Translations under genes and position numbers: made by a program
The notes under the pieces: model-generated
Seen by the model: only the letters and a program-made list of their open reading frames with translations
Database searches by the model: none
What the model was told of the DNA's origin: nothing
Part shown: positions 19,582-28,270 of the stretch, in pieces
Position numbering within the stretch: the first letter of the stretch is position 1
Layout: the number at the start of each line of letters is the position of its first letter
NCBI GenBank assembly: GCA_947460615.1
Contig: CANHHG010000016.1
Span: 1-34,697 of the forward strand
Origin: Bacteroidota bacterium
Lineage (GTDB): Bacteria; Bacteroidota; Bacteroidia; Flavobacteriales; Flavobacteriaceae
Length of the DNA stretch: 34,697 nucleotides
Reading direction: 5' to 3'

Positions 19582-20223
19582 ATGAATATTTTATTAATTA
19601 TAATCATCCTTTTAACAGTAGTAGTTAGTTTCAAGGGTTTTGAAGACACCACTTTTTTTAGAAAATTTGAATTTCATATAGGTAGTATTCGTTCTGGTGA
19701 GCAATTTCGAATGATCTCTTCTGCTTTTTTACATGCAGATATTTCACACTTAGCTTTTAATATGCTGACGTTATATTTCTTTGCGCCAGTTGTCTATGGT
19801 TATTTGGGAAATTTTTCTTTTGGTTTAATTTATTTAGGAAGTTTAATTTTCGGAAGTTTATTGACATTATATTTTCATTCTAATGATTATTTCTATCGTG
19901 CAATTGGTGCTTCTGGAGCGGTCACAGGAGTTTTGTATTCAGCCATTTTATTGCAACCGGATATGAATTTGTATCTATTTTTCATACCTATTCCAATCCC
20001 GGCTTATATTTTCGGAATTGGCTATTTACTTTATTCTATTTATGGTATGAAGACCAAACGAGACAATATAGGACACACCGCTCACTTTGGTGGAGCTATT
20101 GGAGGTTATTTAATTACATTGGCCAAAGAACCCCATCTATTTATTGACAATCTTGAAATGGTAATTTTATTAGCGATTCCAATTGTTTTGTTATTTATCT
20201 TAGCCAAACTTGGAAAAATATAG
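19582..20223 (+). CDS. Rhomboid family intramembrane serine protease
   Basis: GASGAVTGVLY (catalytic Ser) and HTAHFGGAIGG (catalytic His); six or more hydrophobic segments. ATG 19582 preferred over 19471, which would overlap the divergent gene. Confidence 0.92.
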   Translation: MNILLIIIILLTVVVSFKGFEDTTFFRKFEFHIGSIRSGEQFRMISSAFLHADISHLAFNMLTLYFFAPVVYGYLGNFSFGLIYLGSLIFGSLLTLYFHSNDYFYRAIGASGAVTGVLYSAILLQPDMNLYLFFIPIPIPAYIFGIGYLLYSIYGMKTKRDNIGHTAHFGGAIGGYLITLAKEPHLFIDNLEMVILLAIPIVLLFILAKLGKI

Positions 20224-20234
20224 TCTTTGAATAC

Positions 20235-21383
20235 TTATTTTTTAAGATATTCTTGAGGTGATACTCCGGTTATTGATAGGAAACTTTTAAAGAAGGAACT
20301 ATAGGAGGTAAATCCAACTTCAGACGACAAAGATTCCATCGTATTTTTTTTGAGATATCCCTCTTGTATTAATTGAATTGTCTTTTGAATGCGTATTATT
20401 TTTTTAAATTCAGAGAATTTTATTTTTGAATGGTACTTAAAAAGATACAATACATGACTTTTTGGAATATTTAGTTCGTTAGCTAAATTAGTGGTGTTGA
20501 ATTTTTCAGTGAAGAAGGCATTTGAATTTACTGCTAAATTTTCAATAGTCATTATATAATTTTCAATATTAATTTCCATTTTTTCTTTCAAAATAGAATC
20601 TTGAATATTGCTTATTATAGGATTCTTGGTAATCCATATATTCTTATAAATAATAGTATTTTTTTTAAATTCTTTTATTTTTTTTTGAAATACATGATAT
20701 CCATAAATTAATTCAGGGGATTGAAGCATTTTTAAATAAAGTCCTATACATATTAAAGCACTGAACCAAAGAAATTGATTTTTATTAAAGTAGTCAATCC
20801 CCAATAAGTTAAGTGTAAAATTAAAGAAGAATCGTAAAAACATTAATAGGAATAACACATACAAGAATAGCGTCCATTGTTTGAATAATTTATTTTTTTG
20901 GTCTACATGTAGAAGGTCGTTTTTTCTGGACCAAACTTTATTTTTCAATAACTTATAGCTAGCCAGTGCATATAAAATACTTGTAATTATTATAAATACT
21001 ATTCCAATAAATACCACCTTATCAAAGATTTGTTTTGTTAAATGGCTATTAAACCAAATGAAGTAAAGAAAAAGCGTTGGAAAAACAAAGTGGAGCAAAT
21101 TCCTTTTGATAAAGCAGGGAGGGTTATTGACTAAATTATTAAAATACAAGTAAACAAGTGGCCATGCATATACATTAACGGCTACATCAAATTGATTTTG
21201 AAGATTCTGTAAGTTTGGAAAAACAGTTATAGTTCCATGTACAATAAATCTAGAGCTAGTCAATAATACAAGTATAAGAAAATAGGCATTAATGTTATGA
21301 TTTCTTTTAAATCTAAAAACCATTAACAAAAACACAATAAGTCCTAGCAAACCTGAGAATAAGTAAATATTTTTTTCCAACAT
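20235..21383 (-). CDS. AraC-family transcriptional regulator with N-terminal multi-TM domain
   Basis: C-terminal TTNLANELNIPKSHVLYLFKYHSKIKFSEFKKIIRIQKTIQLIQEGYLKKNTMESLSSEVGFTSYSSFFKSFLSITGVSPQEYLKK; hydrophobic N-terminal segments. Confidence 0.92.
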   Translation of the reverse strand: MLEKNIYLFSGLLGLIVFLLMVFRFKRNHNINAYFLILVLLTSSRFIVHGTITVFPNLQNLQNQFDVAVNVYAWPLVYLYFNNLVNNPPCFIKRNLLHFVFPTLFLYFIWFNSHLTKQIFDKVVFIGIVFIIITSILYALASYKLLKNKVWSRKNDLLHVDQKNKLFKQWTLFLYVLFLLMFLRFFFNFTLNLLGIDYFNKNQFLWFSALICIGLYLKMLQSPELIYGYHVFQKKIKEFKKNTIIYKNIWITKNPIISNIQDSILKEKMEINIENYIMTIENLAVNSNAFFTEKFNTTNLANELNIPKSHVLYLFKYHSKIKFSEFKKIIRIQKTIQLIQEGYLKKNTMESLSSEVGFTSYSSFFKSFLSITGVSPQEYLKK

Positions 21384-21462
21384 TTAATTAGTGGAAGTTA
21401 ATTTAGAAGACTTACAAAATTACTTATAAATAGAAGGTTAGCTTGGTTTTTATTGTTGCATA

Positions 21463-21494
21463 ATTATTGAAAATACTTGTATTATTATTGAAAA
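21463..21494. repeat. Exact 11-bp direct repeat ATTATTGAAAA at 21-bp spacing, putative AraC-type binding site
   Basis: ATTATTGAAAA at 21463-21473 and 21484-21494, 80-111 bp upstream of the AraC-type gene. Confidence 0.45.
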
Positions 21495-21714
21495 ATTAAT
21501 CAGTTTCTCTTAATTCAATAGCAGGGCAAGAAATAATTTCAGTAATTATATTTTTATGATATGGAATATAAGTGTTTATTTTATTGAATAATTATAAAAA
21601 GATCTACATTAAGTCAAGTTACTTTGCTGTATTAATTTTTTAATTACGGAGGTTTTTTTTCTAGACTATTTATAGACCAATTTTATTAGGAAACTATTGG
21701 TTATTTTTAAATAT

Positions 21715-21745
21715 AAAAAGCCCAGTTTAAAAACTGAGCTTTTTT
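21715..21745 (-). terminator. Intrinsic terminator downstream of tRNA-Tyr
   Basis: aaaaagcccagtttaaaaactgagctttttt hairpin immediately after the tRNA 3' end. Confidence 0.75.
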
Positions 21746-21746
21746 G

Positions 21747-21827
21747 TGGGGAGAGCAGGATTCGAACCTGCGAAGTTCACACAGCAGATTTACAGTCTGC
21801 CCTCGTTGGCCGCTTGAGTATCTCCCC
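21747..21827 (-). tRNA. tRNA-Tyr (GTA anticodon), CCA not encoded
   Basis: Reverse complement GGGGAGATACTCAAGCGGCCAACGAGGGCAGACTGTAAATCTGCTGTGTGAACTTCGCAGGTTCGAATCCTGCTCTCCCCA; acceptor stem pairs, T-loop GGTTCGAATCC, class II variable arm. Confidence 0.97.
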
Positions 21828-21861
21828 ATTAATTGGTTTGTTTTGACTCGGCAAACGGCTG

Positions 21862-21892
21862 CAAATATAACAACACTTTCCAGCTTTCCAAA
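21862..21892 (-). promoter_or_regulatory. Bacteroidota-type primary sigma promoter for tRNA-Tyr
   Basis: Minus strand TTTG (21892-21889) - 19 nt - TATATTTG (21869-21862): exact TTTG-N19-TAnnTTTG. Confidence 0.75.
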
Positions 21893-21950
21893 TAATTAAA
21901 GTACTTAATTTCGATACTTTTTTTAACCTGTTGGCATTGAATTAAATAAA

Positions 21951-21975
21951 AAAAATCTCCACTAGGGAGATTTTT
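21951..21975 (-). terminator. Intrinsic terminator downstream of the TlpA-like gene
   Basis: AAAAATCTCC-actag-GGAGATTTTT perfect hairpin with a T tract. Confidence 0.85.
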
Positions 21976-21997
21976 ATTGGTACTTAAATTTGGAAAC

Positions 21998-23155
21998 TTA
22001 GGATCCTAAAAGGGAAGCAATTTTAGCATTTAATTCTTCTCCACGTAGGTCTTTTGCAATGATAACTCCTTTTGCATCTAAAATATAAATGGATGGAATT
22101 GCATTGATACCATATTGTAAAGCAATTGGATCTTCAAATTCTTTTAAATTAGAAACGTGGTTCCAAGTTAGTTTGTCTTTTGCTATAGCAGCTTTCCAAG
22201 CAGATGCTTCTTTATCTAGGGAAACACTTAAAATATTCAAACCTTTTGCATGGTATTTTGCATATAATGCAACTACATTTGGATTTTCAGCACGACATGG
22301 TTTGCACCACGAGGCCCAGAAATCTATAATAGTAACTTTTCCTAGCGATTGTTTTAATGATATAGATTTACCTTCTGGATTGGGTCCTGTAAAATCTGGA
22401 GCTAGACTTCCTACATTAGCAGCGGCAGCAACGGTAACCGGGTTAGCTATTTTATCAAGTTTCGACTGGATTGATTTACCTGGTTTGTATTTTTTTAATT
22501 CAGGACTGAAACTAGCAAATATTTTTTTAATCTTAACTAAATCTACAGCTGGGTCGTTTAGCATGCTATCTAAAATTAATGCAGATAACAATGCTTTTGG
22601 ATTTGCTTCAGCAAATTTAATGTAAAATTCCATTCCTTCTTTTTGAATTAATTGGTATTCTTTCATTAACTTATTGATCGTAATGGTGTCTTTAGCTTCT
22701 TGAGCTGCATTCATTTTTGCCATATTAGCATTTTGAAATGTTGTCAGCTTCTTTTGAAAATCTTTTTGGAATTTTGTTAAATCGTCATTAAACTTTGAAA
22801 AAACATCATTATTGAAGGTTCCTGAAAATTTAGATTTTTGTAGACTATCTTTATCCACAATAATTTTTATATCACCATTTTCTAACACAAAAGGAACTTT
22901 CCCTTGAATAGCTTCCACTTGAAGCAACATAATTTCTGGTTCTTTTGCAGAACCTGTCATTGTAAATTTACCGTCTTTAACTTTCACAGTGTCTAAAGGA
23001 ACAACCTGTCCCATACCGTCTTGTTTCTCAAGTATTACTGTTTTACCATCAGCAATACCTTTTACAGTTCCTGAAATAATATATTCATTTTCACCTGCTC
23101 TATTACACGAAATTAAAACTGTGATTACAGTTAATAGCATTAAAATTCTTTTCAT
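21998..23155 (-). CDS. TlpA-like thiol:disulfide lipoprotein (DUF4369 + AhpC/TSA thioredoxin fold)
   Basis: Lipobox VLISCNRAGENEYIISGTVKGIADGKTVILEKQ; thioredoxin motif IIDFWASWCKPCRAENPNVV. Confidence 0.93.
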   Translation of the reverse strand: MKRILMLLTVITVLISCNRAGENEYIISGTVKGIADGKTVILEKQDGMGQVVPLDTVKVKDGKFTMTGSAKEPEIMLLQVEAIQGKVPFVLENGDIKIIVDKDSLQKSKFSGTFNNDVFSKFNDDLTKFQKDFQKKLTTFQNANMAKMNAAQEAKDTITINKLMKEYQLIQKEGMEFYIKFAEANPKALLSALILDSMLNDPAVDLVKIKKIFASFSPELKKYKPGKSIQSKLDKIANPVTVAAAANVGSLAPDFTGPNPEGKSISLKQSLGKVTIIDFWASWCKPCRAENPNVVALYAKYHAKGLNILSVSLDKEASAWKAAIAKDKLTWNHVSNLKEFEDPIALQYGINAIPSIYILDAKGVIIAKDLRGEELNAKIASLLGS

Positions 23156-23252
23156 TTTAAATTTGTTTTGATTTTAGGTTGCAAAAGTATTTAAAAATTA
23201 CAATGTTGTTACATTAAAAATACTTAATTTTTTGTTATTGTTTAAATTTTTT

Positions 23253-24665
23253 TTATTTTAAAGTGGTTGGACATACAAAAAGTGTTAATGGAACATTTGT
23301 GGTTCGAATTCCACTAATTCCCTTTTCAATATTTGTAAAATGGTGCAATCCTCTTGATTTTAATATTGAAGCCATTATTACTGAACGATAACCACCGGCA
23401 CAATGCAAAAAGAAATTTTCGTTTTTTGGAACTAAATCTAAATGGGTGTTTAGGGTGTCTAACGGTAAGTTTATTGCGTTTTCAACGTGTTCTGCCTCAA
23501 ATTCACTTGGTTTTCGGGCATCTACAATGATGCTTTGCTTATTAACTTCATTTGAAAATTGTTCTGGTGAAATCGAATAAATACTGTCCGTCTCATATCC
23601 TGATTTTTTCCAAGCGTCAATTCCTCCTTCAAGGTAACCTAAGACATTGTCAAAACCAACTCTAGAAAGTCGAGTTATCGTTTCATTCTCCATCCCATTT
23701 GGGGTAATCAATAAAATGGCCTGTTTTGTATTCATGATTAACGAACCTACCCAAGGTGCAAAATTTCCTTGTATTCCTATAAAAATTGATCTTGGTATAT
23801 GGCATTTTACAAAATCATTTTCATGGCGAACATCTAAAATTATTGCGTCAGTATCATTTGCAATAGAATTAAATTCGTCGGGGCTTAAAGGTTTTTTAGA
23901 CTTATCAATAACTGAATCTAAACTTGCATAACCTTTAATGTTCATCATTACATTTTGAGGAAAATAGGCTGGAGGAGCTCCTAAACCATCTAATACTTCG
24001 GCAGTAAATTCTTTTTTAGTCATATTGGCTCTTAGAGCATAATTTGTTTTCTTTTGATTTCCTAAAGTGTCTGTGGTTTCCTTGCTCATATTTTTTCCAC
24101 ATGCACTTCCGGCACCATGACTAGGATAAACAATTAAATCATCAGATAAGGGCATGATTTTGTTTCGTAATGAATCAAATAAATAGGAAGCTAGTTTTTC
24201 TTGAGTTAATTCTTTCTCTAACGATTGTGCTAAATCAGGTCTTCCTACATCACCGATGAATAGGGTGTCACCAGTAATAAGTCCATGTTCTTTTCCGGAT
24301 TGATCAATTAGTAAGTAGCAAGTACTTTCCATTGTATGTCCAGGTGTGTGAATTGCTTTTATGGTGTAATCACCCACTTTGAACTCTTGATTATCGGTTG
24401 CAACAATTGCCTCAAACTCAGGTTTTGCTGTTGGCCCAAATACAATTTTTCCACCTGTTTTATTGGCTAAATCCAAATGTCCTGAAACAAAATCAGCATG
24501 GAAATGAGTTTCAAAAATGTACTTTATTTTGGCATGATCTATATTGGCTTTGTCAATGTAAGGCTGAACTTCTCTTAATGGATCAAATAGAGCAACTTCT
24601 CCTTTATTTTCTATGTAATAAGCAGCTTGAGCAATACATCCGGTATAAATTTGTTCAATTTTCAT
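23253..24665 (-). CDS. MBL-fold hydrolase (persulfide dioxygenase-like) with two C-terminal rhodanese domains
   Basis: Metal motif THFHADFVSGH, GDTLFIGDVGRPDLA; rhodanese 1 IILDVRHENDFVKCHIPRSIFI; rhodanese 2 FFLHCAGGYRSVIMASIL. Confidence 0.93.
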   Translation of the reverse strand: MKIEQIYTGCIAQAAYYIENKGEVALFDPLREVQPYIDKANIDHAKIKYIFETHFHADFVSGHLDLANKTGGKIVFGPTAKPEFEAIVATDNQEFKVGDYTIKAIHTPGHTMESTCYLLIDQSGKEHGLITGDTLFIGDVGRPDLAQSLEKELTQEKLASYLFDSLRNKIMPLSDDLIVYPSHGAGSACGKNMSKETTDTLGNQKKTNYALRANMTKKEFTAEVLDGLGAPPAYFPQNVMMNIKGYASLDSVIDKSKKPLSPDEFNSIANDTDAIILDVRHENDFVKCHIPRSIFIGIQGNFAPWVGSLIMNTKQAILLITPNGMENETITRLSRVGFDNVLGYLEGGIDAWKKSGYETDSIYSISPEQFSNEVNKQSIIVDARKPSEFEAEHVENAINLPLDTLNTHLDLVPKNENFFLHCAGGYRSVIMASILKSRGLHHFTNIEKGISGIRTTNVPLTLFVCPTTLK

Positions 24666-24688
24666 TTTGGGATTTTGTTTGGTAATGT

Positions 24689-25483
24689 TTAGAATAAAAC
24701 TTCTTTTGTTAGTATAAAAATGGCCATTGTTAGTACAAACCAGCCGAATATTTTTTTCAAACTTCGGTCATTAAAATAACGACTGATATAGATTCCAATA
24801 AATATTCCGGTCATCGCAAATGCAGCGAATAAAAATAAGAAATTCCAATTTGGATTTATATTATGGACATCACCCGAAAAACCAATTAAGGAATTACAAG
24901 CAATAATAAATAAAGATGTTCCAATCGCTTTTTTTATGGGTAATTTAGCAAAATGTACTAATGCGGGGATAATCAAAAAACCTCCGCCAGCACCAATCAA
25001 TCCTATTAAAATCCCCACGCAAAAAATTTGAAATACAATCAGATGGATGGTTGTTTTTTTTTCTTTAACCTCTGAAGTTGTCATTTTTGGTGTCTTAAGC
25101 ATTGATAATGCGGCAAAAAACATCACTACTGCAAATAACACCATTAAAAATAAATCCTTGGTAATGGTAAAATTACTATTTTGAATTATTATTTCTGGGA
25201 TGGAATGAACAATATATTTTCTTGTAATATAAACCGAAATCAAGGAAGGAATTGCAAATAGCAAACCCGTTTTTATAACTACATTACCCTTTTTTAAATT
25301 AATTAAAGTTCCAAATGTAGAAGTTATACCAACGATGAAAAGGGAATAAGAAGAGGCAATTACAGGATTAAAATTTAAAATATAAACCAATACAGGAACA
25401 GTTAATATAGAACCTCCGCCTCCGGTTAAACCGAGAATCATCCCAATTAATAGTGCGCAAAAATATTCTATAAATTCAAACAT
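24689..25483 (-). CDS. Sulfite exporter TauE/SafE family protein
   Basis: MFEFIEYFCALLIGMILGLTGGGGSILTVPVLVYIL; second-half repeat GILIGLIGAGGGFLIIPALVHF. Start moved to 25483 because the ORF-track start (25504) overlaps a TAAATTTG promoter element. Confidence 0.92.
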   Translation of the reverse strand: MFEFIEYFCALLIGMILGLTGGGGSILTVPVLVYILNFNPVIASSYSLFIVGITSTFGTLINLKKGNVVIKTGLLFAIPSLISVYITRKYIVHSIPEIIIQNSNFTITKDLFLMVLFAVVMFFAALSMLKTPKMTTSEVKEKKTTIHLIVFQIFCVGILIGLIGAGGGFLIIPALVHFAKLPIKKAIGTSLFIIACNSLIGFSGDVHNINPNWNFLFLFAAFAMTGIFIGIYISRYFNDRSLKKIFGWFVLTMAIFILTKEVLF

Positions 25484-25501
25484 AATTAGTTTAATAATTT
25501 T

Positions 25502-25509
25502 CAAATTTA
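25502..25509 (-). promoter_or_regulatory. Candidate -7 element (TAAATTTG) for the TauE-MBL/rhodanese unit
   Basis: caaattta on the plus strand; fits TAnnTTTG, about 19 nt upstream of the proposed start. Confidence 0.45.
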
Positions 25510-25610
25510 GGAAAAATAAATTGGAGTGAATTAATAAATTTTAAATACTTTAACTAAAAATTATTATTCGTTTTTGTCTCTAAAACATAAATTATATTAA
25601 TTTTATTTTC

Positions 25611-26729
25611 ATGAAAAATGAATTTAGAAAAGGTTTTTATTTTAAGCAATATGAAGCGCCATTTCAATCGCCATTTGATAGACTTTTTGAAGTATTTAAA
25701 GAGTTAATAACCCATACCTCAGGTGACTTTGACGAGGCAATCGATTGGTTACGAGAGTTGGATAAAGAATATAAATTGACCGACTCAAGTTACACAATTG
25801 ATGATTTTATTGAAGATTTAAAGAAAAAGGGATATATTCGAGAAGAACTAAAAGAGGATGGTTCATCTGGAACAAGTATAACCGCCAAAACAGAACGTGC
25901 AATTCGCCAACAGGCTTTGGATCAAATTTTTGGGTATTTGAAGCGTTCCGGTAATGGAAATCATAAGACAAAACATTCAGGAAATGGCGACGAGCATACA
26001 GGTGAATTACGTGAGTTTCATTTTGGAGATGCATTAGAACAAATTTCACTAACTGAAAGTTTGCGTAACGCACAAATTAACAATGGAGTAGGAGATTTTC
26101 AATTGACAGAAAAGGATTTGGTTGTTGAAGAGACCCAATTCAAATCACAAATGAGTACGGTATTAATGATCGACATCAGCCACAGTATGATTCTGTATGG
26201 TGAAGACCGTATTACTCCTGCAAAAAAAGTCGCCATGGCATTGGCCGAATTGATAACCACCAGGTACCCAAAAGACACTCTAGATATTTTAGTTTTTGGT
26301 AATGATGCTTGGACCATTGCCATTCGTGATTTACCGTATTTGAAAGTGGGTCCTTATCATACCAATACTGTTGCAGGTTTACAACTAGCGATGGATTTGC
26401 TTCGGCGAAAGCGCAATACCAACAAGCAAATATTTATGATTACTGATGGAAAACCGAGTTGTGTTCGTGAAAAAGACGGTGATTATTATATGAATAGCAA
26501 CGGATTAGATGAATACATCGTTAATAAATGCTATAGCCAAGCGCAACAAGCAAGAAAATTACACATTCCAATTACCACCTTTATGATTGCAAATGATCCC
26601 TACTTGCAGAAATTTGTCAATCGTTTTACAGAAGAAAATCAAGGAAAAGCTTTTTATACCGGTTTAAAAGGATTGGGTGAAATGATATTTGAAGATTACG
26701 AAACCAATCGAAAAAAACGAATAAAATAG
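25611..26729 (+). CDS. von Willebrand factor type A domain protein
   Basis: MIDAS motif VLMIDISHSMILYGEDR (DxSxS) and MITDGKPS; N-terminal helical/acidic region. Confidence 0.88.
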   Translation: MKNEFRKGFYFKQYEAPFQSPFDRLFEVFKELITHTSGDFDEAIDWLRELDKEYKLTDSSYTIDDFIEDLKKKGYIREELKEDGSSGTSITAKTERAIRQQALDQIFGYLKRSGNGNHKTKHSGNGDEHTGELREFHFGDALEQISLTESLRNAQINNGVGDFQLTEKDLVVEETQFKSQMSTVLMIDISHSMILYGEDRITPAKKVAMALAELITTRYPKDTLDILVFGNDAWTIAIRDLPYLKVGPYHTNTVAGLQLAMDLLRRKRNTNKQIFMITDGKPSCVREKDGDYYMNSNGLDEYIVNKCYSQAQQARKLHIPITTFMIANDPYLQKFVNRFTEENQGKAFYTGLKGLGEMIFEDYETNRKKRIK

Positions 26730-26761
26730 GTTAATAATAAATAGAAAGATAATTTAATAAT

Positions 26762-28225
26762 ATGAAAATAGATACCATAACTACTTTAGGAGAATTAAAG
26801 ACTACAGGTTACCAGAGCAAAAGTATTAAAGACGAGTTACGAAACAACCTTAGAGAAAAAATAAAATCTGGAAAACCAGTATTTGAAGGTGTTCACGGAT
26901 TTGAAAATACGGTAATTCCAGAATTAGAACGAGCTATATTATCTAGACACAATATAAATTTATTAGGACTTCGTGGCCAAGCCAAAACAAGATTAGCCCG
27001 TTTAATGATTGAATTGTTAGATGAATACATGCCTATAGTTGCTGGTTCTGAAATCAACGATGATCCTTTGAAACCCATTTCCCGTTTTGCTAAGGATTTA
27101 ATTGCAACAGAAGGAGATAAAACTCCAATTCATTGGATTCATAGGAGCGAAAGATTCTTCGAAAAGTTAGCAACTCCTGATGTTACGGTGGCAGATTTAA
27201 TTGGGGATGTAGACCCAATAAAAGCCGCAAATTTAAAATTATCGTATGCAGATGACCGGGTGATTCACTTTGGGATGATACCAAGAGCCAACCGTTGTAT
27301 ATTTGTAATTAACGAATTACCGGATTTACAAGCTCGGATTCAAGTGGCTTTGTTTAATATTTTGCAAGAAGGCGACATCCAAATTCGTGGATTTAAATTG
27401 AGGATGCCATTGGAAATGCAATTTGTTTTTACAGCAAATCCGGAAGATTATACAAATCGAGGAAGTATTGTTACTCCTTTGAAAGATAGAATTGGTTCGC
27501 AAATTCTAACGCATTATCCGGAAACCATTAAAATTGCAAGAACAATAACAGAGCAAGAAGCAAAGTTGGATCAATTACAAAGTGATGTTGTTTACGTACC
27601 TTCATTAGCTAAAGACTTATTAGAGCAAATTGTTTTTGAAGCGCGGGAGAGTGAATATATTGACAATAAAAGTGGAGTGAGTGCGCGATTGAGTATTACA
27701 GCTTATGAGAATTTATTGAGTACTGCCGAACGTAGGGCTTTAAAATCTGGATTAGATAAAACTTCTGTTAGATTGTCCGATTTTATGGGAATTATTCCAG
27801 CAATTACTGGTAAAGTCGAACTAGTATACGAAGGAGAGCAAGAGGGAGCGGCAGTTGTTGCTCAGCATTTAATTGGTGATGCCATTCATACTTTTTTACC
27901 AGCTTATTTTCCAAAGATTGAAAAATTAGAAAAACAAGAGGAAAAAACAGCTTATTCTGATTTAATAGAATGGTTTTTTACCGAAAGTGGTTTTGAATTA
28001 TTAGACGATGCTTCAGAGGAGGATTACAAGTCAACTTTAGATTCAATTGCTCCTCTTGCAATTTTAATAAAAAAATACCAACCTCAACTAGATAGCGAGG
28101 ATACTTATTTTATGAAAGAGTTTGTTTTATGGGCTTTAGTAGAATACGATAAATTGAGTAAAGATAGAATTTCTCAAGGGTATCAGTTCAGCGATATTTA
28201 TGGAAATTACATCAATAAATTGTAA
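26762..28225 (+). CDS. MoxR/Mg-chelatase-like AAA+ ATPase paired with the vWA protein
   Basis: P-loop-like LLGLRGQAKTRLARLM; Walker B-like CIFVINELPDLQARIQVALFNILQEGDIQIRGFKLRMPLEMQFVFTANPEDYTNRGSIVTPLKDRIGSQILTHYP. Confidence 0.88.
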   Translation: MKIDTITTLGELKTTGYQSKSIKDELRNNLREKIKSGKPVFEGVHGFENTVIPELERAILSRHNINLLGLRGQAKTRLARLMIELLDEYMPIVAGSEINDDPLKPISRFAKDLIATEGDKTPIHWIHRSERFFEKLATPDVTVADLIGDVDPIKAANLKLSYADDRVIHFGMIPRANRCIFVINELPDLQARIQVALFNILQEGDIQIRGFKLRMPLEMQFVFTANPEDYTNRGSIVTPLKDRIGSQILTHYPETIKIARTITEQEAKLDQLQSDVVYVPSLAKDLLEQIVFEARESEYIDNKSGVSARLSITAYENLLSTAERRALKSGLDKTSVRLSDFMGIIPAITGKVELVYEGEQEGAAVVAQHLIGDAIHTFLPAYFPKIEKLEKQEEKTAYSDLIEWFFTESGFELLDDASEEDYKSTLDSIAPLAILIKKYQPQLDSEDTYFMKEFVLWALVEYDKLSKDRISQGYQFSDIYGNYINKL

Positions 28226-28268
28226 ATAAAAAGGGGTTTAAACAATTGTTTAAACCCCTTTTTATTTA
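28223..28268. terminator. Bidirectional terminator: 46-bp perfect palindrome
   Basis: TAAATAAAAAGGGGTTTAAACAATTGTTTAAACCCCTTTTTATTTA; includes the stop codon of the AAA+ gene. Confidence 0.92.
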
Positions 28269-28270
28269 AA

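Noticed and set aside
22089-22625. 178-aa plus-strand ORF opposite the TlpA-like gene
   Set aside because: Fully antisense to a well supported gene with an intact WCKPC motif; no recognisable domain.
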